This document shows positions 18,976 to 28,042 of a stretch of 64,000 nucleotides of DNA, one piece after another. Made by a program: the position numbers and the translations under genes. The stretch is from positions 124,001 through 188,000 of the forward strand of contig JADJGJ010000004.1 of assembly GCA_016708105.1 (NCBI GenBank), given 5' to 3'. The notes beneath the pieces are model-generated. The model saw nothing but the letters and a program-made list of their open reading frames with translations. It searched no databases and was not told the origin of the DNA. Position 1 is the stretch's first letter, and each line of letters begins with the position of its first letter. The stretch comes from Crocinitomicaceae bacterium. GTDB taxonomy: Bacteria; Bacteroidota; Bacteroidia; Flavobacteriales_D; Crocinitomicaceae.

Positions 18976-21900
18976 ATGAAAACGCTCATACTATTACTTT
19001 GTCTTATTCTCTCACCCATTCTTTTAAATGCGCAAATTGGTAAAGACGGAAATGTAACCATAACCAATACGCAAGTGGTGAATGAATATACCTCCCTCTC
19101 ACAAGATGCAAATCCAGGAGACATGGTTCTCACTGTAAACAATTCGGGTTTAAATAATGGAGGCAACTTTAGCTCTGCATTACAAGCAGGAGATTTAATC
19201 ATGATCATTCAAATGCAAGGCGCCAGCATATTAGGCGGCGTGAATGACATAAGCTGGGGAGAAATATTATCATACAATAATTGCGGATTATTTGAATTCA
19301 AAGAAGTGGCTAATGTGCCAAACGCAACCCATATTGAATTACAATGTCCGGTTGAAAACACGTATACTCAAAGCGGACACGTGCAGGTAATTCGCGTACC
19401 AAGATATAATACACTCACCGTAGATGGCGGAACCATTACATCACTCACCTGGAACGGAACCATAGGCGGTGTAGTAGCAATAGAAGTGAATGGATTAACC
19501 ACATTGATCAACGGCGGAACAATAGACGTAACCGGTCAGGGATTTCGCGGTGGACAAATGGATAATCAGAGTAGTTATGCTGCACTGAATTTTGCCTATC
19601 CAAATCAAAACGCCGGAGGAGAAAAAGGAGAAAGTATTGCAGGTTTCGGACCTGACTATTCACCTCTTGGTGGTCGCTACGGACGAGGTGCACCTGCAAA
19701 TGGCGGTGGTGGAGGTAACGCGCACAATGCCGGTGGTGGCGGAGGCGCAAATGCCGGTAGTGAAATTCCTTGGAATGGTTTAGGTAATCCTGATATTTCA
19801 GTGCCTGCGTGGATTAATGCATGGAATTTAGAAGGCCCTGGATTTTCTACCAATCTTTCATCAGGTGGTGGACGCGGTGGATACACGTTTTCATCAAGCA
19901 ATCAAAACGCATTAGTGATGGGTCCTTCACAAGCCGGTTGGGGAGGAGATACCCGACGCAACACAGGGGGTATTGGTGGACGACCTTTAGATTATTCAAG
20001 TGGACGACTTTTTCTTGGTGGTGGTGGCGGTGCCGGCGACGGGAACAACGGAGCGGGCACCAACGGAGCGTCCGGGGGTGGTTTGGTTTATCTGATTACA
20101 TACAACGATGTAGTTGGTACTGGTCAGATCATCGCCTCCGGGCAATCAGCTCCTCCTACTCCTCCAAACGGAAATGATGCACCCGGTGGTGGTGGCGGTG
20201 GTGGAACCATTGTTGTAAATGCAAGCGGAAACATTGCAACATCGATTTCACTCATTGCAAACGGTGGTGATGGAGGCGATCAGGTTATTCCAACCAACGA
20301 AGCTGAAGGACCTGGTGGTGGTGGAGGTGGTGGATACATCGCATTTTCAAATGGCACACCGGGCACGAATGTAAGTGGTGGATTAAACGGAACAACTAAC
20401 TCAGGCGGAGTGACAGAATTTGTTCCTAATGGCGCAACTATGGGTGGTGCAGGTTCGGTTTCGTTCCCTGTTATTGCAACTTATAACATGAACATTTTTG
20501 CAGTCAATGACACCATTTGTTCAGGCACATCTACTACACTAAATGCTGTTGCAGAAAATCCTTTATTTACCAATTTGATTGAGTGGTATGATGCTCCATT
20601 TGGTGGAAATCTATTATCAACCGGATCAAGTTTTACCACACCTGCACTCACGGTAAACACAACCTACTATTTGAAAGTATGTCCAAGCTTAAGTGTTGAC
20701 AGTATATCGGTGATTGTGCAACCTAATCCGGTTTTTGGAATTGTAACAGATTCAACAAATTGTTTTGGCGGCAGTGACGGATCTGCATCAACTAATGGAA
20801 TGGGATCGTATACCTATGCATGGAGCAATGGTCAGAACGGACCTATGGCTACTGGATTTTCTGCAGGTACGTATTCTGTTACGGCTACAAGTTCTATCGG
20901 ATGTATGACCACTCAAAATTTTGCCATTGAACAACCTTCTCCCATGAATGTAAATTTTAGCGGTACTCCGGCATTGTGTTTTAATGATCCTAGCGGAACA
21001 CTTACGGCAACAGCTTCAGGTGGCAACGCGCCTTATAATTATCAGTGGACAAGTCCGGCGGTTAACGCACCAACAATTACCAATGTGCCCAATGGAAATT
21101 ACACCGTCACAATAACAGATGATCATGGATGTATAATTTCAGCGAATGGATCGGTATCAAGTCCCTTGCCACTGACAACAAATCTTGTTGGCGTAAATGA
21201 TGTAAGTTGTTTTGCTGGTAGTAATGGAAACGCACTTGTTGCTGCCGGTGGGGGAACTTTTCCATACAGCATTGACTGGTTGACTTTAAGTAATGATAAT
21301 TTTTTCATGGATAGTTTATCAGCAGGAAATTATATTGTTGAAGTAACTGACGCAAACAATTGTGTTACCAGCATGGTAGTGACAATTTCTGAACCCGGTC
21401 CGTTTACAGTTAATTTGTCCGTGATGCAAGATGAAACTTGTACTGCAGGTAATGGAATTGCATTTGCTTCAGTTTCTGGCGGAATTGGTGTAATCAATTA
21501 TTCATGGACTCCGGCTGTTTCATACTCACCCATTGCAAACAACTTAAGCGCCGGTCCTTTATCTGTTCAGGTGCAAGATGAAAACGGATGTATTGCAACT
21601 GATAATGTGAACCTCATTAACCACCCAACAGGCAACGCGGTGCTTGCTTCAATGAATGCTGTTACTTGTGAAAATGGATCTAACGGTGATGCTTCAGTCA
21701 ATATGATTGGCGGAACAGCACCTTTCAATTACACGTGGTCATGTTCATGCTCAAACACCAGTTTTGCAGATAGTCTTTCATCAGGAAATTATTCAGTAAT
21801 TGTTACAGATAATAATGGCTGTATAGATACGCTGAATTTTGCGATGACAGAATTATTACCGCTGGTATTAACCAATGCTTACACATCTGATCCACTCTGT

Positions 21901-23586
21901 TACGGTGATGCTAACGGTTCATCTTTGGTACAGGCAAACGGTGGCACAGGCCCTTATTTTTTCTCTTGGAATACTATGCCTGCACAATATAGTGACCTTG
22001 CAACAAACCTTTCTGCCGGCAATTATTCCGTGATTGTTACTGATGCAAATAATTGTGCTGATACCATTTCGGTTTCATTGAATCAACCAACAGAATTAGT
22101 TCTGTCACCACAAGTATTGAGTAATATAATTTGCTTTGGTGACAGTGCGGGTGTAGCATCAGCTAACGCCACCGGCGGAACATTACCTTATCAATATACT
22201 TGGTCTAATGGTGGCAACACAGACACAATTTTAAATTTACCATCAGGGCATTATACTGTTTTTGTAACTGACGCTAACGGGTGTGATCAAAACGGGTCTA
22301 TTGAAATTCTAGAATACCAAAATGTACTTGCTGAATTATCTGCAGATACTATTTTTTGTCCCGGAGATTTGGTGACTTTCACCGTGCTAACAAACGGATT
22401 AAATAATTTGTATGATTACAACTGGTACGTAAACGGAAACTTACAATCAACACAAAATACGTATACCATTCCAATTTATTCTACAACACAAATCAGTATT
22501 GAACTTGCCAACACGGTGAATTGTCCTGATATTTTTGACACCATTGTGGTTTCACCTGTACAGCTTGATCCTGCTGTTTTAAATGCAATTGGAACGACAG
22601 ATACACTATGCTTAGGTCAAGCGGGCATTGTTCAGGCTATCATCACGGATTGGTCTTATCTAACCTCAGTATACTGGGATAGTTTAGCCTTGGTGGGAGT
22701 CGGTCCGCATGTTGTGAAACCAACAGAGCCGGGTTACTACGTAGTCACAATAGAAAACATGTGTAATCAAACCGCAAAAGATTCTGTGTTTTTAAATGTA
22801 CACATGCCGCCTGCTGCTGATATTTTTGCACACAACACTGACGGATGCGGCAAAGTCTATGCAGAATTTGGTTACAACGTAGCTCCTTACGATTATCCTG
22901 TTTCTGATTTCAAATGGAGTATTATGTTTACAGAATATGACACGCTGAATCCGGTGGTAGGATTTGAAGTGAGTTCAGATGTACTTGCACAACTTGAAAT
23001 TGAGTTCAGCAATGGATGCAGTTTTGATTATGAAGACACCGTGCATGTAGAAGTATATCCGTTGCCTGAGGCAAATTTCTATTACAATCCTGATCCGGCA
23101 TTACAATATGAATTGACTGAATTTATTGATATCTCACACGGTAACCCTGTTGCGTGGGAGTGGTATGTTGAAAATCAATTTATCTCTACTGATGAACGCA
23201 CTACTTGGGTGTTTGATGAAACCGGAAATTATGCTGTAATGCAAGTAATCACTAATGAATACGGATGTTCAGACACCGCACATCTTTTAATAGAAGTGAT
23301 TGGAGATTTTACGGTTTATGTGCCAAATGCATTTACCCCTGATGGAAATGATTACAACAACACCTTTCAGCCCATCATGCAAAATGTGAAACCGGACAAT
23401 TATGAATTCTTGATTTTTAATCGTTGGGGAGAACTGATTTTTGAAGGTCATAATCTGGAAGCAGCCTGGGATGGCTTTTATGGAGGAGACCTAGTGCCTG
23501 ATGATGTTTATGTATGGGTAATCAGAGTTACTGACATCAATGATAAACGACACGAATACACCGGACACGTTGCACTTTTAAAATAA
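18976..23586 (+). CDS. Giant SprB-repeat protein with T9SS type B (CHU_C/gliding-associated) sorting domain
   Basis: 1536 residues. A signal peptide (MKTLILLLCLILSPILLNAQ) is followed by a beta-rich N-terminal region, a glycine-rich stretch of several GGGGG clusters (about residues 220-500), an Ig-like region, at least seven SprB-type repeats (bases about 20740-22320, each opening with a Cys as in VSCFAGSNGNA), PKD-like segments, and a C-terminal type B sorting domain (VYVPNAFTPDGNDYNN ... NRWGELIFEG ... GHVALLK). Type B cargo is secreted by the T9SS and associates with SprF-like proteins; none is recognised next to it. A surface role in adhesion or gliding is inferred. Confidence 0.92.
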   Translation: MKTLILLLCLILSPILLNAQIGKDGNVTITNTQVVNEYTSLSQDANPGDMVLTVNNSGLNNGGNFSSALQAGDLIMIIQMQGASILGGVNDISWGEILSYNNCGLFEFKEVANVPNATHIELQCPVENTYTQSGHVQVIRVPRYNTLTVDGGTITSLTWNGTIGGVVAIEVNGLTTLINGGTIDVTGQGFRGGQMDNQSSYAALNFAYPNQNAGGEKGESIAGFGPDYSPLGGRYGRGAPANGGGGGNAHNAGGGGGANAGSEIPWNGLGNPDISVPAWINAWNLEGPGFSTNLSSGGGRGGYTFSSSNQNALVMGPSQAGWGGDTRRNTGGIGGRPLDYSSGRLFLGGGGGAGDGNNGAGTNGASGGGLVYLITYNDVVGTGQIIASGQSAPPTPPNGNDAPGGGGGGGTIVVNASGNIATSISLIANGGDGGDQVIPTNEAEGPGGGGGGGYIAFSNGTPGTNVSGGLNGTTNSGGVTEFVPNGATMGGAGSVSFPVIATYNMNIFAVNDTICSGTSTTLNAVAENPLFTNLIEWYDAPFGGNLLSTGSSFTTPALTVNTTYYLKVCPSLSVDSISVIVQPNPVFGIVTDSTNCFGGSDGSASTNGMGSYTYAWSNGQNGPMATGFSAGTYSVTATSSIGCMTTQNFAIEQPSPMNVNFSGTPALCFNDPSGTLTATASGGNAPYNYQWTSPAVNAPTITNVPNGNYTVTITDDHGCIISANGSVSSPLPLTTNLVGVNDVSCFAGSNGNALVAAGGGTFPYSIDWLTLSNDNFFMDSLSAGNYIVEVTDANNCVTSMVVTISEPGPFTVNLSVMQDETCTAGNGIAFASVSGGIGVINYSWTPAVSYSPIANNLSAGPLSVQVQDENGCIATDNVNLINHPTGNAVLASMNAVTCENGSNGDASVNMIGGTAPFNYTWSCSCSNTSFADSLSSGNYSVIVTDNNGCIDTLNFAMTELLPLVLTNAYTSDPLCYGDANGSSLVQANGGTGPYFFSWNTMPAQYSDLATNLSAGNYSVIVTDANNCADTISVSLNQPTELVLSPQVLSNIICFGDSAGVASANATGGTLPYQYTWSNGGNTDTILNLPSGHYTVFVTDANGCDQNGSIEILEYQNVLAELSADTIFCPGDLVTFTVLTNGLNNLYDYNWYVNGNLQSTQNTYTIPIYSTTQISIELANTVNCPDIFDTIVVSPVQLDPAVLNAIGTTDTLCLGQAGIVQAIITDWSYLTSVYWDSLALVGVGPHVVKPTEPGYYVVTIENMCNQTAKDSVFLNVHMPPAADIFAHNTDGCGKVYAEFGYNVAPYDYPVSDFKWSIMFTEYDTLNPVVGFEVSSDVLAQLEIEFSNGCSFDYEDTVHVEVYPLPEANFYYNPDPALQYELTEFIDISHGNPVAWEWYVENQFISTDERTTWVFDETGNYAVMQVITNEYGCSDTAHLLIEVIGDFTVYVPNAFTPDGNDYNNTFQPIMQNVKPDNYEFLIFNRWGELIFEGHNLEAAWDGFYGGDLVPDDVYVWVIRVTDINDKRHEYTGHVALLK

Positions 23587-23616
23587 ATATCGTTCATGCG
23601 TAAAACCCAAAATAAA

Positions 23617-23648
23617 AAAACCCGTCGGAAAATCTGACGGGTTTTTTT
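23617..23648 (+). terminator. Terminator of the giant SprB gene
   Basis: AAAACCCGTC pairs with GACGGGTTTT (CCCGTC at 23621-23626, GACGGG at 23636-23641) and is followed by a T tract. It begins 30 bases past the stop codon; A tracts on the other side could let it act in both directions. Confidence 0.88.
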
Positions 23649-23714
23649 TATCCAAATTGAGCAGTAGAATGTTGTAGGGATATTCTTGCGTTGCAGATTC
23701 AATTTTCTCACCTT

Positions 23715-23736
23715 GGCGCAGATAGAGACCTGCGCC
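23715..23736. repeat. REP-like palindrome (GGCGCA...TGCGCC)
   Basis: GGCGCA (23715-23720) and TGCGCC (23731-23736) form a stem over a 10-nt loop that contains GACC. A closely similar palindrome occurs at 30295-30322, so this looks like a dispersed intergenic repeat. Confidence 0.45.
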
Positions 23737-23882
23737 TACAACGACATTTTGTTTTGCACCCTGTGACTACAGAACGATCTCTTGTTAAAAGCCATTTGAC
23801 CTAAAAAAATTCTATTGCTTAATCGGGTTTTAAAGACTAAACAAAATATTATTGCGTTATTCAATTCAGTCCACTTCCATTT

Positions 23883-24764
23883 ATGAAATATTTTTTTTCG
23901 ATTTTCTGTCTGTTCAGTGTAATGAATTTTTACGCGCAAGACACCACCCAAATAAAGCGAATAAAAATTTCAGATGTGCAGCTTCACATGGGCATGAGTA
24001 CAAATGTGGCCACCAATGCCAGTGCAGTGGATATTGATAAACTTGCGCCGGGTTTCGGGTTTGATGTTCTTAGTAATCCTGACCCTTCAGGCTTTGCTTA
24101 TACCATGAATAATTTTTCTTTCAACTCTGCCTTTTCGGGCATGCTTGGCTTTAGTTTTTCTACTAAAGACAAAACTAAATACCGCGATAATTTTTTATTG
24201 CGTATTGGTTTTAATCATCTTTACTATTCACCACTTTACTTTTCTTCATCTGATGAATATAATTTTTCACCTGATACTTTGTACTCAAGTCAAACCGGTG
24301 AAATAATTCTGTCCGATTCAATAGCAAGAACAAGCTACTGGGTTGAGTATACCACTGAACAAATTCGATTGGATGTTTCAGTAATTTTCAGAACCAATCA
24401 GCAAGCGCGCTGGTCACTTTACGGTGGCGCAGGCATCAATGGCGGGATTTCACTCAATTCGTTTACACAAGTAAACGAAACTTATATGCGAGGTAAAAGA
24501 TTCTATTATGAAGACGGAAACTCTACCTCCTATACAATTTATGAAAGTGGCTCAACGCGTGTAAAAAATAAACAATCGTCAGGTGCAAGCGTGTACTTAC
24601 CTCTTGGCGTAAACGTGCGCTTAGGAAAGAAACGCCCTTTCTGGACTAATCTGCACTTGTTTTATGAATTGAGACCGGGACTCAGCTTTTTAATGATACC
24701 TGAAATTGGTTCCACGGTTAATGCATCACTCACGCAAGGGCTTGGGTTAAAAGTTACGTGGTAG
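23883..24764 (+). CDS. Putative outer-membrane beta-barrel protein
   Basis: 293 residues with a signal peptide (MKYFFSIFCLFSVMNFYAQ) and alternating polar/hydrophobic strands rich in Tyr, Ser and Phe, ending in an aromatic residue (GLGLKVTW). This is the usual look of outer-membrane barrels. It lies downstream of a type B T9SS cargo gene, where SprF/PorP-like barrels are often found, but I see no motif that proves it belongs to that family. No close family recognised. Confidence 0.7.
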   Translation: MKYFFSIFCLFSVMNFYAQDTTQIKRIKISDVQLHMGMSTNVATNASAVDIDKLAPGFGFDVLSNPDPSGFAYTMNNFSFNSAFSGMLGFSFSTKDKTKYRDNFLLRIGFNHLYYSPLYFSSSDEYNFSPDTLYSSQTGEIILSDSIARTSYWVEYTTEQIRLDVSVIFRTNQQARWSLYGGAGINGGISLNSFTQVNETYMRGKRFYYEDGNSTSYTIYESGSTRVKNKQSSGASVYLPLGVNVRLGKKRPFWTNLHLFYELRPGLSFLMIPEIGSTVNASLTQGLGLKVTW

Positions 24765-24888
24765 GTAGGTTTAGATAGAAAGATATTTTACTGTCCTTTT
24801 TTTGTTTCCCGTTTCAATCATCTCTCCTTTCATCTCTAAATTCACCGTATCCATCGAATTTTTCAGTGCGTAAGACCCAAAAACGAAT

Positions 24889-24917
24889 AAACCGTTTTAT
24901 ATGCGTGCATAATATTA
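24889..24917 (+). promoter_or_regulatory. Shared palindromic box, copy 2 (upstream of small SprB gene)
   Basis: Same AAACCG plus TATATGCGTGCATAATATT arrangement as at 18745-18773, including the dyad TATGC-GT-GCATA. It ends 129 bases before the ATG at 25047. Confidence 0.55.
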
Positions 24918-25046
24918 TTAATCTTAGACGAAGGCTTCTTTTTACACGCTTAAATCTTTTATTGATGCAATTTCCAAGTCGAAAATCACTTGTTTTAATG
25001 GAATGATAAATGTAACTTTTCAGTGAACCTATTAAATCCTACTTAT

Positions 25047-25676
25047 ATGAAAACGCTACACATTTTTACAGGAGTTTTATTCGCTGTTAATACAACTACT
25101 ACTTTTGCAAATGAGTCAACATTGGCTATAAACATTCTTGAAATAAACTTACCAAGCTGCAACGGATTTTCAAACGGCTCAGTAACTGTTGAAGCAACAG
25201 GCGGAACACAGCCTTACACTTATAATTGGAATACCTTTCCTGAACAATCAACACCGCATGCTGTCAATTTGAAAAGAGGCACCTACTTTGTTCAAGTAAC
25301 AGATGCTTTGGGTGCTGTTTTTTATAGATCAGTAGAAATTACTGACCCTATTGAAACAAGCATAAACATTACCAGTAGCATGCCTGATGAGAACTCAACT
25401 GCATCTGTTTCATCAATTAATAATTCAACCGAGTACACGTATTATTTCAACGGCGCCCTGCTTGACAAACCTATTTTAGAAGGGCTTGATATTGGCATAC
25501 ATAAACTTGAAATTTCAGATAATGCCGGCTGCACAGTCATTCAATACATTCAAGTGTTTGACGTTGAAGAATCAGACACAGTATCATCAGCCGATATTCA
25601 AGTGACACATCCGCAGAGTTTGGAAAATTATGAAGAAAGTCTTTTTAAATCAGACATTACCATGATAAGGGAATAG
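25047..25676 (+). CDS. Small single-SprB-repeat secreted protein
   Basis: 209 residues from the ATG at 25047 (MKTLHIFTGVLFAVNTTTTFA), which opens on a signal peptide; a GTG 24 bases upstream gives a poorer start. One clear SprB repeat (LPSCNGFSNGSVTVEATGG ... RGTYFVQVTDALGA) is followed by a second, degenerate one ending DNAGCTVIQYIQV. There is no C-terminal T9SS sorting domain; the tail is acidic and polar. It may stay in the periplasm or bind the large SprB proteins. The upstream region shares the palindromic box with the 1536-residue SprB gene. Confidence 0.8.
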   Translation: MKTLHIFTGVLFAVNTTTTFANESTLAINILEINLPSCNGFSNGSVTVEATGGTQPYTYNWNTFPEQSTPHAVNLKRGTYFVQVTDALGAVFYRSVEITDPIETSINITSSMPDENSTASVSSINNSTEYTYYFNGALLDKPILEGLDIGIHKLEISDNAGCTVIQYIQVFDVEESDTVSSADIQVTHPQSLENYEESLFKSDITMIRE

Positions 25677-25730
25677 GTTCAGTTCACGGCAGCCTGATCT
25701 CAGCACGACAGGTCAGGCTGCTTACTGAAC
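25677..25730. terminator. Large hairpin between convergent genes
   Basis: GTTCAGT (25677-25683) pairs with ACTGAAC (25724-25730), and GCAGCCTGA (25689-25697) with TCAGGCTGC (25713-25721). It sits between the convergent SprB and rnc genes and overlaps the rnc stop. There is no T tract on either side, so efficiency as a terminator is uncertain. Confidence 0.5.
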
Positions 25731-26435
25731 ACCCAACAAGGTCAACGTCTCCTGACTTGCTTGTTGCTCTGCTTCTTTTTTAGATTGACCTTTACCCATG
25801 CCCCACTCTTTTTCGTTAATAACTACCTGACAAATATACTGGTAGTCATTTTCTTTTGCTGCTTCTTGCAAAATTTTGAAATTTACCATGAGCTTGTTTT
25901 TTTGTCCCCAAATTAATAAGGCAGATTTAAAATCAATTTCCTGTTCAAGCACTTTGTTGAGGTCAATATAATTTCGAATGATGTAATTATTGAAAATATT
26001 CTTGGTGATTTCAAATCCGGCATCTAGATAAATGGCGCCAATCAATGCTTCAAGCGCATTACCCTCAATAGTTGCTACTCTGATTGATCTGCCTGTTTTA
26101 TAGCGTATGTGTTCTGCCAATTCCAGTTCTGCTCCAATTTGAGAGAGCATATTGCGATTAACAATTTTGGATTTTAGTTTGGTGAGATATCCTTCATCTC
26201 TATCAGGAAATTTTTGAAAAAGAAAATGCGCAACAATGAGGTCAATAACCGTATCACCAAGATACTCGAGCCGTTCATTGCTTTGTATATCATCACGCAA
26301 ATTGCTATATGATTTATGCGTGAGCGCTTTATGAAACAGTTCAAGATTCTTAGGACGATAACCGAGTTTTTTGACCAAAAAAGCTGTTAGCTTCAAGTCA
26401 GCCTCGTTAGATTTTCTCCTGAAAAAGAATCGCAA
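25722..26435 (-). CDS. rnc: Ribonuclease III
   Basis: The enzyme cuts double-stranded RNA during rRNA and mRNA processing. The 237 residues contain the catalytic signature NERLEYLGDTVIDLIVAH, the second acidic site in EGNALEALIGAIYLDAGFE, and a C-terminal double-stranded RNA-binding domain (about 165-235, ending GKGQSKKEAEQQASQETL). The start gives a basic N-terminus (MRFFFRRKSNEADLK) as in related bacteria. It lies 11 bp after fabF in an acpP-fabF-rnc unit, the order common in many bacteria. Confidence 0.97.
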   Translation of the reverse strand: MRFFFRRKSNEADLKLTAFLVKKLGYRPKNLELFHKALTHKSYSNLRDDIQSNERLEYLGDTVIDLIVAHFLFQKFPDRDEGYLTKLKSKIVNRNMLSQIGAELELAEHIRYKTGRSIRVATIEGNALEALIGAIYLDAGFEITKNIFNNYIIRNYIDLNKVLEQEIDFKSALLIWGQKNKLMVNFKILQEAAKENDYQYICQVVINEKEWGMGKGQSKKEAEQQASQETLTLLGVQ

Positions 26436-26446
26436 AATTTATGTAG

Positions 26447-27700
26447 TTAATTTTCGTATGCTTTGAATATCACTGACGTATTGTGACCACCGAAACCAAA
26501 AGTATTACTCAATGCATAACGCACTTTGCGTTTTTGAGCGGTGTTAAACGTGAAATTGAGTTTATTGTCAATTTCCGGATCGTCAGTAAAATGATTGATT
26601 GTTGGAGGCACAATTCCATGATTGATTGCCATGATACACGCAATAGCTTCAATTGAACCCGCAGCACCCAACAAGTGACCGGTCATAGATTTTGTTGATG
26701 AGATATTGAGGTTGTAAGCATGCTCACCAAACACCGTTTTAATGGCTTTTGTTTCTGCGATATCGCCCAACGGAGTAGATGTACCGTGAACGTTGATATA
26801 ATCAATTGCCTCAGGCTGAATGCCTGCTTCAGCCAACGCTTGTTTCATTACGCTTATTGCGCCAAGTCCTTCAGGATGCGGCGCCGTGATGTGATAAGCA
26901 TCAGCAGATAAACCACTACCTACAATTTCACAATAAATTTTTGCCCCTCTAGCTTTGGCGTGTTCAAGTTCTTCAACAATTAATGCGCCAGAACCTTCAC
27001 CCAGCACAAATCCCTCCCGGTCTACATCAAAAGGGCGTGATGCTGTTTTTGGATCATCATTGCGGGTAGACAATGCCTTTAATGCGTTGAAACCCCCAAC
27101 GCCTGCTTCATTTACGCAGGCCTCGGATCCTCCTGAAATAATCACATCTGACTTGCCCAAGCGAATAAGATTCACAGCATCAATCAACGCATTGTTTGAT
27201 GAGGCGCATGCAGATACAGTTACATAGTTTGGTCCTCTGAACCCGTAGGTAATTGAAATGTGCCCGGCCGCAATATCAACGATCATTTTAGGAATAAAGA
27301 ACGGGTTGAAGCGAGGGGTTTCGTCAGCCCCAATAAATTCCCGCATTTCCTCTTGAAAAGTTTTTAACCCACCAATGCCTGAGCCCCAGATAACGCCGGC
27401 GCGCTCAAGATTGATCTTAGTTACGTCAATCCCTGAGTCCGCCATGGCTTCAGCAGATGAAACCATAGCGTACTGGGAAAATTGGTCGAGTTTTCTTGCT
27501 TCTTTTCTATCGAGATGATTCTCAATGTTGAAGTTTTTTAACTCACAGGCAAACTGCGTCTTAAATTTTTCCGGATTAAAATAAGTAATGCGTGCCGCAC
27601 CACTTACGCCGTTAATCAGAGAATTCCAATAATCGGTTAGATTATTTCCAATAGGTGTTAATGCACCCATGCCGGTTATAACCACTCTTTTTAACTCCAT
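26447..27700 (-). CDS. fabF: Beta-ketoacyl-ACP synthase II
   Basis: FabF condenses malonyl-ACP with the growing acyl-ACP in fatty-acid elongation. The 417 residues show the Cys nucleophile in TVSACASSNNALIDA, the two active-site histidines in NVHGTSTPLGD and SMTGHLLGAAG, and the start MELKRVVITGMGALTPIG. The length is normal. It is 40 bp downstream of acpP, its carrier protein, in the same transcript. Confidence 0.98.
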   Translation of the reverse strand: MELKRVVITGMGALTPIGNNLTDYWNSLINGVSGAARITYFNPEKFKTQFACELKNFNIENHLDRKEARKLDQFSQYAMVSSAEAMADSGIDVTKINLERAGVIWGSGIGGLKTFQEEMREFIGADETPRFNPFFIPKMIVDIAAGHISITYGFRGPNYVTVSACASSNNALIDAVNLIRLGKSDVIISGGSEACVNEAGVGGFNALKALSTRNDDPKTASRPFDVDREGFVLGEGSGALIVEELEHAKARGAKIYCEIVGSGLSADAYHITAPHPEGLGAISVMKQALAEAGIQPEAIDYINVHGTSTPLGDIAETKAIKTVFGEHAYNLNISSTKSMTGHLLGAAGSIEAIACIMAINHGIVPPTINHFTDDPEIDNKLNFTFNTAQKRKVRYALSNTFGFGGHNTSVIFKAYEN

Positions 27701-27740
27701 TCAATAAAAGGATTCGTTAAACCTGTAAAGTGACGAAAGA

Positions 27741-27977
27741 TTATTTTGCGTTAGCCTCAATATAAGCTATTGCATCTCCAACTGTCTGGATTTTTTCAGC
27801 CTGATCATCCGGGATAGCGATATTGAATTCTTTTTCAAATTCCATGATCAGCTCAACAGTATCCAAAGAATCAGCTCCGAGGTCATTTGTGAAGCTTGCC
27901 TCTGCAGTCACTTCATCTTCAGCTACTCCTAATTTGTCAACGATAATTGACATTACTCTTGATTTTACATCAGACAT
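27741..27977 (-). CDS. acpP: Acyl carrier protein
   Basis: 78 acidic residues with the phosphopantetheine attachment serine S37 in LGADSLDTVELIMEFE. It carries acyl chains for FabF encoded just downstream. Length and charge are typical. Confidence 0.98.
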   Translation of the reverse strand: MSDVKSRVMSIIVDKLGVAEDEVTAEASFTNDLGADSLDTVELIMEFEKEFNIAIPDDQAEKIQTVGDAIAYIEANAK

Positions 27978-28042
27978 AATAATCTGTTTTAATGGTTTAA
28001 TTCAGGGTGCAAAGAAAATACATATCTAAACAAAATCAAAAT

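Noticed and set aside
19508..20177. Long frames in other registers across the glycine-rich region
   Set aside because: Arg/His- or Trp-rich artefacts of GGT/GGC repeats in the real gene.
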